DNA from: Reyranella sp.
GTDB taxonomy: Bacteria > Pseudomonadota > Alphaproteobacteria > Reyranellales > Reyranellaceae
Reading direction: 5' to 3'
Assembly (NCBI RefSeq): GCF_004297265.1
Contig: NZ_SCUT01000047.1
Coordinates: forward strand, 1-64,000
Length of the DNA stretch: 64,000 bases
The notes under the pieces are model-generated. The model was not told where the DNA came from and did no database searches. It worked only from the letters and a program-made list of their open reading frames with translations. Position numbers and translations under genes: made by a program. This document shows positions 1 through 9,030 of the stretch, one piece after another (the stretch's first letter is position 1; every line of letters begins with the position of its first letter).

Positions 1-1
1 C

Positions 2-766
2 CAGGTCTCGTCGAGCGGGGTGCGCGGCGTGTGGAGCCGCCACGGCCTGCTCGGCAAGCACGACCGGCTGATGCGACTGGAGAAGGCCTCGGCCGACCGT
101 GTCGTGCAGCTCAACGAAGAACAGGTGGCGGCTCTCGAACGCTTCAGCCCGGAGTTCCGCGAACGCCACATCGAGGCCCACCACAGCGGCGATCTGGTGG
201 CCGTCGACACGTTCTTCGTGGGTCACCTGAAAGCGATCGGCAAGGTCTACCTGCAGACAGCGATCGACTGCTGCTCCCGCTTCGCCTGGGGCAGGCTCTA
301 CACCAACAAGATGCCGCTGACCGCCGTGCACCTGCTCAACACGGACGTCGTGCCCCACTTCGAGGAACACGGCGTGCCGATCAAGACCGTGTTGTCGGAC
401 AATGGCCGCGAGTTCTGCGGCCGGCCAGACCGCCATCCCTACGAGCTGTTCCTTCAGCTCGAAGGCATCGAGCACCGCAAGACCAAGGTCCGGCGTCCGC
501 AGTCAAACGGGATTGTCGAGCGCTTCCATCGCACGCTGCTCGACGAGCACTTCCGCGTCGAAGGCCGCAGGACATGGTTCGAGACCGTCGAGCAGATGCA
601 GGAGGCGCTCGACGCCTACCTCGTCACCTACAACACTGCCAGGCCACACCAAGGCCGTGGCATGAACGGCCGCACCCCCGGCCGCGCCTTCCTCGACCGT
701 ATACCCGCAAACGACAACCCACAGGAGGACAACGACCAGAACATCGACCAGACTGAAGCCGCCTGA
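2..766 (+). CDS. IS481-family transposase, 5' end outside the window
   Basis: DDE integrase-core transposase. The reading frame is open to the first bases of the window, and the first visible residues (SSSGVRGVW.RHGL) match the helix-turn-helix/linker part that precedes the rve core in IS481 transposases, so the N-terminal part lies upstream. Catalytic acidic residues are visible: Asp in AVDTFFVG, Asp in LSDNGREF, and Glu in the NGIVERFHRTLLDE block. The C-terminus has the usual YNTARPHQG...GRTP signature. A terminal-repeat-like sequence follows at 789-814. The coding frame is intact as far as seen, so the element may be functional. Confidence 0.9.
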   Translation, partial: QVSSSGVRGVWSRHGLLGKHDRLMRLEKASADRVVQLNEEQVAALERFSPEFRERHIEAHHSGDLVAVDTFFVGHLKAIGKVYLQTAIDCCSRFAWGRLYTNKMPLTAVHLLNTDVVPHFEEHGVPIKTVLSDNGREFCGRPDRHPYELFLQLEGIEHRKTKVRRPQSNGIVERFHRTLLDEHFRVEGRRTWFETVEQMQEALDAYLVTYNTARPHQGRGMNGRTPGRAFLDRIPANDNPQEDNDQNIDQTEAA

Positions 767-788
767 CTACCGGTCAGGGCGCGGCAAC

Positions 789-814
789 TGTCAGCCGATT
801 ACCGTCTCAGTACA
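789..814 (+). repeat. Right terminal inverted repeat of the IS481-type element (putative)
   Basis: This 26-bp stretch starts TGTCAGCC and ends TCAGTACA, about 22 bp after the transposase stop. It resembles ends of IS481-family elements, which carry a TGT...ACA border. The left end is outside the window, so the pairing cannot be checked here. Confidence 0.5.
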
Positions 815-1074
815 CGCCTTGTTTCCCGGCAATGCCGGAAACTATCAGGCAGCGTATTCAACTGGACCTTCGCGGAAATAGCGCCACCGGCCGGCGGTTC
901 CATGACGGTCTCCTTGACGGCCTTGGCGCACGCCGAGCGCGCGTCGGTCTTCAACAAGACGAGGGTCGGCTAACCGGCAGACAATTGCATAGTTTCAGGC
1001 AGATCGAGCCGCCCGAAAGACGGTGCGGAAGAGCGGGCCGTCCGAGCAACATTAGGTCGGCGTAACGCGCATGA

Positions 1075-1650
1075 ACGGCCAGGTACGGGGGGATCAGGGA
1101 TGCTCGGAACTCTTTGTAAAGGTCGCGCTCAGCGTTGCGCCCACCGCCCGTCGCTTCGTTGTCGCTCCCGTCCTTGCGCCGGAAGCTCTTAATCGGCGCC
1201 TATGCTTCCAGCAGCGTCCCGTTCACCGAGAAGTGATCGGTCGACTGGCGTCGCTTAACCCTCGGTTGGGCCACACCCGTCGCAAGGAACTTCGGCGCGA
1301 TCTCGCCCTCCAGCAGCCGGTCCCGGTTCCTCGAGAAGCTCGATGGTCCCACGCCGGGTCGTCTACCCCAGACCCACGAACCGGCGGAACAGAAGGTCGA
1401 ACTCTATCCGCTCCATCAGTTGCCATTCCGACCGGATGCCGTAGAACGCTTGCAGTAGCATCGCCCGCAACAAAGGTTCCGGCGCGCTCGACGGTCGTCC
1501 CAGCCGAGCCGGATACATCGCCGCGAACTCCCCGACAGCCCGCCGAGCGCTGCGTTCGCAATCTCGCTCATCGCTCGCAGCCAACGATCCCCTGTAGTCC
1601 AAAGTTCGGTCTCGGAGCACTCGAAGAGGAATTCTACCTCTAACTGGCCG
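1075..1650 (-). pseudogene. IS5-family transposase remnant
   Basis: Pieces of one IS5-type transposase can be read on the minus strand in different frames, in the expected order. They are a segment reading PEPLLRAMLLQAFYGIRSEW followed by QLMERIEFDLLFRRFVGLG, then VDDPAWDH, then DRLLEGEIA-like remains, DHFSVNGTLLEA (near 1190-1250) and a stop where Trp is expected, then KSFRRKDGS and GGGRNAERDLYKEF (near 1090-1180). At least two frameshifts and a nonsense codon separate the blocks, and the catalytic C-terminal half is missing. It is a dead, truncated insertion-sequence relic. Confidence 0.8.
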
Positions 1651-2080
1651 AGTTCTCCGGGCCCAGGTCAGCGGCCTAATCCGCGCTGCAGTACTCAGTG
1701 CAAAGGGTCGTTCTGCACTGAGTGGACATCGTCGTCGTGGGACGACGCCAGCCAGATCGTTCCTATCGCCATCACCAATCCGGACGGGGCTCACGAGGCA
1801 AACTCGGTGAAGTAGTCTCCTTCGACAGCAGTCTTCTGCCCCACCATGAGTCCAAATTCAGGCCCGCGCTGCACTGGTGCCTCTTTCAGGTGGGGATGGG
1901 CCCGTCCTTGCCGGCCGCGATGTCAAAGCTGGCGCTTGATCTCGCTCGCAGCGCCACAGGACTACAGAAGAATCCGGACGAAATTGCTGCCGGCGTGTTC
2001 AGCGACAGAGAGTGCTTGTCTGAGACGGGCTGGACGCCGCTAAATGCCGTACCATCAAGCGTCAAGTAGAGGTTGTAAGA
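1651..2080. other. Intergenic stretch without a recognised gene
   Basis: This lies between the IS5 remnant and the cupin gene. A 115-codon open frame on the plus strand (1722-2069) has no recognisable domain, no convincing ribosome binding site and an unbiased composition. I read the stretch as decayed insertion-sequence flank plus the promoter region of the cupin gene. Confidence 0.5.
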
Positions 2081-2521
2081 ATGGCTAGTTCATATTTTGT
2101 GCTGCCGCCCGATCAACAACCGCGTGCGCTCAATGTAGCCGGTACGAAAGTCACTGTCCTGGCTGCAAACAGTGAGGCGCAGAGCTATGGAATAACGCTG
2201 CAGCGCGGTGATGAAGGTACCGGCCCGCCTGCGCACAGTCACGGCTGGGACGAAGCATTCTACGTATTGAGCGGTGAGATCCGATTTCTTTGCGATGGAC
2301 GGACCCAGGTGTGCCTACCCGGTACACTAGTGCATATCCCTTGTGGCACCGTGCACGGGTTTCAGTATGGCGTAGGCGGCGGCCAGATGCTGGAAATCAC
2401 GGGAGCGAATGCTCTGGCCACCCAAATGTTCACCGCCGTCGATCAGGCCAGCCCCGTGGGAGCTACAGACGTTCCGAGACTGTTAGAGATACTTGGGCAG
2501 AACGGCGTTACTGTTGCTTAG
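2081..2521 (+). CDS. Single-domain cupin protein
   Basis: A 146-residue protein with one RmlC-like cupin barrel. The first cupin motif is visible as PPAHSHGWDEAFYVLSGE (His, His, Glu metal ligands) near residues 50-67. The second is seen in PCGTVHGFQYG near residues 87-97. Such proteins bind a divalent metal and act as small dioxygenases, isomerases or ligand sensors; no substrate can be assigned. The ATG follows a purine-rich stretch (agaggttgtaaga). It stands alone in an accessory region between an IS relic and a broken topoisomerase gene, and its lower GC than the neighbouring core genes suggests transfer. Confidence 0.8.
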   Translation: MASSYFVLPPDQQPRALNVAGTKVTVLAANSEAQSYGITLQRGDEGTGPPAHSHGWDEAFYVLSGEIRFLCDGRTQVCLPGTLVHIPCGTVHGFQYGVGGGQMLEITGANALATQMFTAVDQASPVGATDVPRLLEILGQNGVTVA

Positions 2522-2694
2522 GTTTTTCAAAATGCCGCGATTGTCTCGATCACAATTCCAGCAGTGGCTTGGTCGACCGAGTTGGAGCAAGTGTCACTTC
2601 TCCAAGTGGGTCGCGCGCGCATCGCATCTTGCCTTCGCGATGGAGTGTCGACCGTCGACCGGTCGGCCGCAACGTGGAAGCAGATGCCAGGAAC

Positions 2695-5043
2695 TTATAG
2701 CCAGCCGTTTTCCTTGAAGGCGGAGAGATCGACGCCGGGAGGCGCATACCACCCGTGGGCGCCGTAAAGCGCCCCGAGTTTTTTTGCGACTTCCTTGTTG
2801 CCATAAGGAATTCTGAGCGGGGTGTTGCGGCCGACATCACGCAGGTGAAGGCCGGGCGCCTTTACCGGTGGATTGCCGAATGCCGGCTTTCGCGGCCTCT
2901 TGGCGCGTGCCGCTTTCTTGGGCGACGGTGTAGGGGCTGTCGCGCCCTTGGCCTGGCGGCGTTTACGGGCGGGTTGCGTGCCCTCAGTTCCTGAGGCTTG
3001 CGTGGGGCTTGTGGCCCCGGAAGCAGGTGCCGCCGAAGTCTCTCCGCGGGCCTTCTTGGGGGCATGTTGCTCGAGGAACGCACGGCAGATGGAGCCGGAT
3101 GTGCCATAGCCGGCAGGGAGCCTGACGCCTTTCTGACGGGCAAGGGCCACGGCAAACTGCTTCATCGCAGGCGTCGGTGGACGTTCGCCGCCGCTGCCGC
3201 CGCGTGCAGGACCAAGCAATGGAGGCCCGCCAGACGCCGCACCTTGCGTCAGCTTGCCGATAATGCGCAGCGCCACATCACATACGGCATCGATGGCGCC
3301 CACCATCCCCTGCTTGCCGACCACGACATCGTCCAGGAGGCACTCGAGCTGCGCCGTCACGCCGGGATCGACCAGAGCGGGATCAGCCTGCTTCAGGACA
3401 CCGAACAGCTTTAACCCAGTCTCGGTCGGAACGACGTTCTTGCCCTGGGCGACCAGAAAATCCTGCTTCTTCAGCCCACCGATGATCTCGGCGCGCGTCG
3501 CTGGCGTGCCGATCCCCTTGGCTTCCTTCAGGCGATCGCGCAGTACCTCGTCGTCCACGAACCGCCAGGCATTCTGCATCGCCTCGATCAGCGTGCCCTC
3601 GCTGTAGCGGGAAGGGGGCTTGGTTTCCTTGGTCTCGACGGTCGGATCGTGCAATTGCGCGGTCTCGCCGTCGCGCATCGCAGGAAGGAGTTGCCCGCCA
3701 TCACCCTTCTCGTCGGCTGGCTGCCATTCTGGAAAGGCCGCGCGCCACCCAAGGTCGATGGGCTGGCGACCGGTCGCCTTGAATGGGAAGTCCTTTACGT
3801 CGAGCGTCGCGGTTGTCTGGCGGTAGCGGAAGTCGGGCATGAGGCTCGCGAGATAGGCTCGGGCGATGACGTCGAACAGCTTCTTCTCATCGAGGGACAG
3901 GCGCGGCCAGACTTCGCGCAAGCTGTCGACGGTGTTGACGTTGGGGATGACCGCGTGATGGCTGGCCCCGTCGAGCCCCCTGTCGTGGAATGGCCCGCTT
4001 GCGCCTCGACGAATGATCGGCGGCGCGGGGACAAGGATCGACTTGAAAGACTGACCGACTTGTAAGCCGGCCACGATCATGGGCACGTCCGCGATGAGGC
4101 TCTCCGGCAGATAGCGCACTTCCGCGCGGGGATAGGTGATGATCTTCTTGCCCTGGCCATCATAGAGCTCTTGGGCGACCTCCAAGGTCTTGGCTGCCGA
4201 CCAGCCGAAGCGCGACGAGCAGAGTTTCTGCAGCGACGGCAGATCATGCAGCTTGGGTGGGCTTTGCTTCTTGTCCTCGACTTTCACCGCGAGCGGACCC
4301 TCGAAGCCCTGAGCCGCTGACGCGACGGTATTGGCGGCTTACTTCTTCAGGATGCGGTCTTGCGGTGCATGCCGCATCTTGAACTCGCCGCTGGCGACCG
4401 TCGCCGTAGCGACGACTTCATAATAGGTCACCGGTACGAAGTTCCTGAGCTCGAGTTCACGCTTGCAAACGATCGCCAGCGTCGGCGTTTTTACGCGCCC
4501 CACCCCGATCACCCCTCGCGCGCCCTGTCCCAGGATTACGGTTGCGGTGCGGGTGAGGGAGAGATTGTAGATTTGGTCGGCCTGCCGACGCGCGACGGCG
4601 GCGGCATACAGTCGGGCATACTCGGAGTTGGGTTTTGCCTGACCAAAAGCATTGCGGATGGTCTGTGAGTCCTGAGCCGTGAACAGGACCCGCATTACCT
4701 CACCGCGATACTTGTAATGCTCAAGAATCTCCTGACCGATCAACTGACCCTCCCGATCGCAGTCCGTGGCCAGCCACACCCGCTTTGCCGAACGTAACGC
4801 CTCTCGGATGGCCGCAAGCTTGGCAGCCTTGTTTCCACCGGCCGCAGGACGTGTGCCGTACAGACCCTCGGGCTTCAGCAGGATCGCCGACCAGCGCTTC
4901 CATGCAGGATCCGCATCCTCCGGTTCCTGCAGGTCGATCAAATGGCCTTCCGCCGGAAGGATGGTGCCATAGCGGGCACCGACGGCCGCGCGAACATCCT
5001 TTGCCTGGCTGGTCTTCTCTGTGATGACGATCTGGTCGGCCAT
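2695..5043 (-). pseudogene. DNA topoisomerase III (type IA), interrupted by an in-frame stop
   Basis: A type IA topoisomerase reading frame starts at 5043 with MADQIVITEKTSQAKDVRAA and is interrupted by one TAA at 4339-4341. It then continues in the same frame to 2695, about 780 codons in all. The first part holds the Toprim motifs (ATDCDREGQLIGQEIL). The second part holds the catalytic tyrosine (KKIITYPRAEVRYL) and the cleavage/strand-passage domain. A linker, a low-complexity Lys/Ala/Pro-rich tail and a C-terminal DUF5710-like module (YGNKEVAKKLGA...WYAPPG) follow. Homologues have sense codons at the stop site, so it is probably a recent nonsense mutation. Restart at GTG 4287 is possible but would yield a protein without Toprim. 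Topoisomerases of this build are typical of integrative elements. Confidence 0.85.
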
Positions 5044-5329
5044 TTGGGCTCATTTGACGGAGCGATTTGACTCCAATCCAACGAGAACATATTGGGAACG
5101 CCCGGCGATCACAACTGTCGTCTGATGTATTTGCGCATAACCGCCACCCAAGAGGGAAAGCCCGTGGCGTTCGGTCGATACATCCGCCGTGTGCGCGAAC
5201 GAGAGCGGTAGTGACCATCGCCAAAACCTGGCGGCTTCTCACCTCTCGCGCTCGGCTCCGCGAGTGTCCCAGGCGAAATTGCCAGCATTGGAGCGGAAAC
5301 TGTGTCAGTGGCCGACACCACGCCGCCGA

Positions 5330-5432
5330 TCCGGCTTTGACGTCGTGATGCCACCGCCTCAACCGTCGTCCTCACTGGATGGTCTTCGGTGTGGACGTAG
5401 CGCATGAACATAGTGACGTCTTATGCGCCGTG
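5330..5432 (-). pseudogene. Tyrosine recombinase C-terminal remnant (putative)
   Basis: On the minus strand a short reading frame gives DVTMFMRYVHTEDHPVR followed by VEAVASRRQ. This resembles the end of phage- and island-type tyrosine integrases, where the MRYVH tyrosine is the nucleophile. Immediately upstream a one-base slip would restore a GHK-DVTM context, and a TAA lies in frame, so the rest of the gene is lost. The call rests on one short motif and its position near a tRNA-like fragment. Confidence 0.4.
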
Positions 5433-5703
5433 AAAATGAGGACCTACCCGACGAATGCGAACAGGGTGCTCTAGCGGGGGCCACGCACGATTCTGTCGAA
5501 ATAACATCAGCGCGTGAGGGAGGATGGCGCGAAGTGCATTCTTCTGTTGAGTGGCCGGCTTAGCGAGAAGTCACCCAAGCGTGGATACGCTGTTTGCCAC
5601 CCCAAACCGCCTTCGCATGGCTGTTGAGCGCTGGGTACATTGACGGGTACACCGGAAAATGGAGATGGAAATAAACCTTCAATATCAATCTCCTAAGAGG
5701 CAA

Positions 5704-5726
5704 TTCGATTCCGTCTCGGGGCACCA
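5704..5726 (+). other. tRNA 3'-end-like fragment, possible attachment site
   Basis: The 23 bases begin with a T-loop-like TTCGATTCC and end with GGGGCACCA, i.e. the layout of a T-arm 3' half, acceptor strand, discriminator base and encoded CCA. The preceding bases do not pair as a T-stem and no D- or anticodon arm is present, so this is not a tRNA gene. Such fragments are left as the duplicated attachment site of integrative elements. Confidence 0.45.
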
Positions 5727-5791
5727 TTTCCTTCATTGATCCATATTGATCCGGCACCTGGACGCCCGTTTCTGTCGCGCCGGCGAAAGCC

Positions 5792-6241
5792 TCAATCGGC
5801 GTTGGTTTTCTCCAGCCAGTCATGCTCCAGCAATCTCAGCCGGCTGGTGACGGAAAGCAGGAAAGCTGTCGACCAGCCGAACAGGATCAGCCCGTTGCCC
5901 GCCTCGATCGCGCCGAACAGCCGCCAGTTGCCCGCGAGCACGACGTCCCCGTAGCCCAGGGTCGTGAAGGTCACGGTCGAAAAATAGAGGGCCGTTTCGA
6001 AGTCTCCCACGGCACCGATCGCCCAGAAGGCGGCCCCGTACAGCCAGATCTCGACCGAATGGATGGCCACCAGTCCCAGGACCACGAACAGGATGACGCC
6101 GAGCGGGACGAGGTGGCTTTCATGGGCCCGGATGCGATGAGCCCTGTTGCGCAGCACCCACAAGAGGCCGAGCAGGCCACCGAGATGGATGGCGGCGGTG
6201 AGGCTGACCATGAAGGTCGCGAGCGCGAGGTTGGCAAACAT
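5792..6241 (-). CDS. Two-TM potassium-channel-type membrane protein
   Basis: A small ion-channel protein of about 149 residues. Two or three hydrophobic helices flank a pore loop whose filter reads TFTTLGYGDVVL, the K+ channel selectivity signature (T-x-G-Y-G-D). Start chosen at ATG 6241 (MFANLALATFMVS), which places a membrane helix at the N-terminus; the frame is open further upstream but that part lacks family resemblance. No cytoplasmic ligand-binding domain is present. It probably conducts K+ across the inner membrane. It is the first ordinary chromosomal-looking gene after the island edge. Confidence 0.8.
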   Translation of the reverse strand: MFANLALATFMVSLTAAIHLGGLLGLLWVLRNRAHRIRAHESHLVPLGVILFVVLGLVAIHSVEIWLYGAAFWAIGAVGDFETALYFSTVTFTTLGYGDVVLAGNWRLFGAIEAGNGLILFGWSTAFLLSVTSRLRLLEHDWLEKTNAD

Positions 6242-6743
6242 GCGTTGTCCGACAGTTCCCGGATGAACCCCTGGAAGAGCCAGGGTCGAAAGTTGGTGAC
6301 GGTAACGTCGCCGGACTGGTTCAGCCATGCACTTGCAGCGATCGACCCACCGAAGTCTCGCGCCGCCCGGTGTGTCGCACTGCTGGGAGCAGCCCTCGTG
6401 AGCACGGCTACGCCGGTATCCTCACCTTGTCACGTTGGGCGGCGAGCGGCCCCGCCGGGGTCACGTTTCAACGTGTTGAATGTGCAGCATTCGGTGGTGG
6501 GACGTATCATGTCGCACTTGGCGTTATGTGCTTGATCGCGCTCGCTTCCCGCAGTCCATCTCGGCGCGATGCTAATTCCTCTGTGCGAAATTATCATCGC
6601 GCATAAACGAAATAATCGAAACAAACGAAACAGTCGAAACGAAAAAAAGGAATCCGCGGGCCAGCCGCCTGTTTCGACGCAGGGCGACTGCATTTTTCTG
6701 GTCGCCCGCCCGGCACGGGTCAACGAACCGACGCGGTTTCTTC
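6242..6743. other. Intergenic region with an AT-rich 9-bp repeat
   Basis: About 500 bp between divergently oriented genes. Open frames here are short, overlap on both strands and show no family resemblance. The notable content is an A-rich block around 6602-6650 with four 9-bp tandem repeats, described separately. Confidence 0.5.
6604..6639 (+). repeat. Four tandem 9-bp repeats (YANNCGAAA)
   Basis: Consecutive units taaacgaaa, taatcgaaa, caaacgaaa and cagtcgaaa, followed by cgaaaaaaagg. The block is strikingly A-rich in a GC-rich setting and lies about 100 bp upstream of the lipid-gene run that starts at 6744. It may be a protein-binding array or a curved upstream element. Confidence 0.7.
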
Positions 6744-7463
6744 ATGGGCCGGCAACATGCCCGGCATATGGGTTTTCGCGTGGTGTCCCGGATTCGTAGC
6801 ATCCTCGACCGGCGCGGGCCGTCTCTCGCCTGCTGGACGATCGTCGCCGCCGTGCTGGCCGGGGCCGCGATCGGCCGTGAGCCGGCCGTCGCGATCTACC
6901 TCGCGAGCTTCGTCTATTACGGCCTCTACTGGTACGCCTTCGCCTGGGGCGTCCGCTCGTTCGAGGTCTTCAAGCGCGACGCGATGCTGCTGAAGGCCGT
7001 GTCGGTCGCCGCGCTCGCCTTCGTCTACCTGCAGGCGCCGCCCGATCTCCTCTCCCTCGGCGTGATCACCCTCGGCATTCTCCTCAACGCGCGTGCCGCT
7101 GCGGTGCTGGGGATCGACCGGACCTACTACGGCCACGAGCTGGCCGGGCTGCCCGCGCGCCGGGTCACGGCGTTTCCCTATTCCCTGATGTCCCACCCGA
7201 TGATCGCGGGCAACGTGATGGCCTTCGGCGGCACCTTGCTCAACCCGGCCTTCCGCGCCGCCTGGTGGCCGCTCGCCGCACTGCACGTCCTCTTGAACAT
7301 CGGCCTGCTCGCGATGGAGCGGGCGGGACCGGGCCGCCGCCCGGCCATAAGGCTGGCGGGACTCGTCGTCCTCGCGGCCACGGCGGCGACCGCGACGATG
7401 GCCACCATGATGGCCGCGGGCAACCACGCCGTAGCGAGCCGCCTCAGCCAGGAAACCTCGTGA
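6744..7463 (+). CDS. Phospholipid/isoprenylcysteine methyltransferase-like membrane protein
   Basis: A 239-residue integral membrane protein with about five or six hydrophobic segments. Near residues 143-158 it has the pattern PYSLMSHPMIAGNVMAFGG. This resembles the R/S-HP-x-Y/I-x-G cofactor loop of PEMT/ICMT-type SAM-dependent methyltransferases that act on phosphatidylethanolamine or prenylcysteine at the membrane. The next gene starts inside its stop codon region (GTGA overlap), so the two are translationally coupled. ATG 6744 was chosen; ATG 6768 is an alternative. Substrate unknown; a lipid head group is likely from the phosphatidylserine decarboxylase nearby. Confidence 0.6.
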   Translation: MGRQHARHMGFRVVSRIRSILDRRGPSLACWTIVAAVLAGAAIGREPAVAIYLASFVYYGLYWYAFAWGVRSFEVFKRDAMLLKAVSVAALAFVYLQAPPDLLSLGVITLGILLNARAAAVLGIDRTYYGHELAGLPARRVTAFPYSLMSHPMIAGNVMAFGGTLLNPAFRAAWWPLAALHVLLNIGLLAMERAGPGRRPAIRLAGLVVLAATAATATMATMMAAGNHAVASRLSQETS

Positions 7464-8302
7464 CCGACATTCTCGATTCCACCGCCCCGGGCTCGACGCG
7501 GGGCGCGGTCTCCACCCTGTTTCCCGCCACGATCGGCCGCTTCGAGAGCGCCGAAGACCGCGCCCTGATCGACGGCCTGTCGCGCTGGGTCGAGGACCGT
7601 TTCCGCGAGGCGTTGGCCAAGCGGCCGTCATGCCACGTCTACCTCTCGACGCTGCCCGCCGACATCGTCGACCGGATCGACCGGCTGCGCGACAGTCCGG
7701 TCATCCGCGAGCTGATCCTGCGCCGGGTTCCGGCCGGCAGCGGCTTCGAGCCGATGAAGCACACCGACGAACTCTACATCTCGCACTACAACAAGGATCG
7801 CGGCGGCGACCAGGGCCTGTTCGACAGGCACTATGACGGCAACCTGCGATTTCTCTCGTCGAGCAGGGTCGTGCGGGCGCTGATCTATCTCCAGTCCGAC
7901 GCGAGCTACAAGGTGGTGTTCGGCGACAGCCGGGTCGAGAAGGCCTTCACCACCTACGAGTTCGGCCTGCTCGACTTCCATCGCGAGCTGCACTGGGTCG
8001 AGGGCAGCTACACGCAAGGCGCGCCGCAGCGCATCCTGCTGAAGTGCAACTACCTCGTGACCGCCCCGGGCGCCGGCCTCCGCGGCCGGTTCGCGCTCGC
8101 GGCCAACACGGCAGTCTTCTACGTCGTGAAGGCGGCGATGGAATATTCGAAGAGCCCGCGCACGCCGGCGCAGAAGGCCGTGGGCTACCTCTGCAACCTG
8201 TTCCGTCGTCTCAACATCGTGCACCCGCTGGTGCCGCTCGCGGCGATTGCCGCGGCCGCGATAGCCGCCGCTGCCGCCGGCATTTTCGTCGTCAACCTGT
8301 AG
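7460..8302 (+). CDS. Putative 2OG-Fe(II)-type oxygenase with C-terminal membrane anchor
   Basis: 280 residues from GTG 7460, which overlaps the previous stop and is preceded by AGGAAA. The middle holds a possible non-haem iron triad: H124-x-D126 in FDRHYDGNL and H174 or H178 in LDFHRELHWVEG, with R191 after it as a candidate 2-oxoglutarate anchor. The last 25 residues form a hydrophobic Ala/Ile-rich helix that would anchor the protein in the membrane. I do not recognise the family with certainty. Its place between a methyltransferase-like and a DUF962-like gene suggests hydroxylation of a lipid. Confidence 0.5.
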   Translation: MTDILDSTAPGSTRGAVSTLFPATIGRFESAEDRALIDGLSRWVEDRFREALAKRPSCHVYLSTLPADIVDRIDRLRDSPVIRELILRRVPAGSGFEPMKHTDELYISHYNKDRGGDQGLFDRHYDGNLRFLSSSRVVRALIYLQSDASYKVVFGDSRVEKAFTTYEFGLLDFHRELHWVEGSYTQGAPQRILLKCNYLVTAPGAGLRGRFALAANTAVFYVVKAAMEYSKSPRTPAQKAVGYLCNLFRRLNIVHPLVPLAAIAAAAIAAAAAGIFVVNL

Positions 8303-8325
8303 CGCCCCCACCAAAGGAAAATACC

Positions 8326-9030
8326 ATGACCGGACTGTTGCACGAGTTGAAGGTCCAGCGATGGGACGACCATCGCTACTACCATCACAGCAAGGTCAAC
8401 CAGTCGCTGCACCTGCTGAGCGCGACCAGCTTCCTGTTCGCCTATGTCGTTGCCTTCACCGATCCCGCCATGGCGGCCCTGATCGGCTGGCTGGTCGCGA
8501 TGACGACCCGCCAGGTCGGCCACCTGTTCTTCGAGCCGCGCGGCTACGACGCCGTCAACCAGGCGACCGACGAATACAAGGAGGAGATCAAGGTCGGCTA
8601 CAACATCAAGCGCAAGCTGGTCCTGCTCGCGGTATGGGCGGCGTCGCCGCTGCTGCTGGTGGTCGATCCCACCCTGCTGGGCCTCTTCGCGCCGCACGCC
8701 GACTGGGCCGGGTTCATGACCCATGTGGGCGAGCTGTGGCTGGTCGTCGGGCTGGCCGGCATCGCCTTCCGCGCGGTTCAGCTGTTCGTGACCAAGGACC
8801 TGACCACCGGGCTGGTCTGGGTGACCAAGATCGCCACCGATCCGTTCCACGACATCAAGCTCTATCACCGCGCGCCGTGGGAACTCCTGACCGGCCGGCA
8901 CAGCCGCCACACGCCGCAGGCCGTCGCGGCTCCCATCGTTTCCGACGAGCTGCTGCGCGAGGTCATTCCCGAGCTGCCCCCGACCGTCGTCGAGGACGCC
9001 GTTGCCCCGGCCTCAAAGGGCAGCATCTAG
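8326..9030 (+). CDS. DUF962/Mpo1-like membrane protein
   Basis: 234 residues from ATG 8326 (preceded by AAAGGAAA). The N-terminal part, HHSKVNQSLHLLS followed by two helices and the motif GWLVAMTTRQVGHLFFEP, matches the spacing of His residues in DUF962/YGL010w proteins. Yeast Mpo1 of that family is an Fe(II) dioxygenase for alpha-oxidation of 2-hydroxy fatty acids. Two more hydrophobic helices follow, near residues 98-120 and 135-155. It is co-directional with the two preceding genes. Its 3' end overlaps the convergent aminotransferase gene by 18 bp. Confidence 0.5.
   Translation: MTGLLHELKVQRWDDHRYYHHSKVNQSLHLLSATSFLFAYVVAFTDPAMAALIGWLVAMTTRQVGHLFFEPRGYDAVNQATDEYKEEIKVGYNIKRKLVLLAVWAASPLLLVVDPTLLGLFAPHADWAGFMTHVGELWLVVGLAGIAFRAVQLFVTKDLTTGLVWVTKIATDPFHDIKLYHRAPWELLTGRHSRHTPQAVAAPIVSDELLREVIPELPPTVVEDAVAPASKGSI

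Noticed and set aside
5704..5726. A complete tRNA gene
   Set aside because: Only the 3' portion is present; upstream bases do not form T-, anticodon or D-stems.
5560..5823. 87-codon minus-strand frame containing MVPRDGIELP
   Set aside because: This peptide is a well-known false translation across tRNA-like sequence; here it marks the tRNA 3' fragment.
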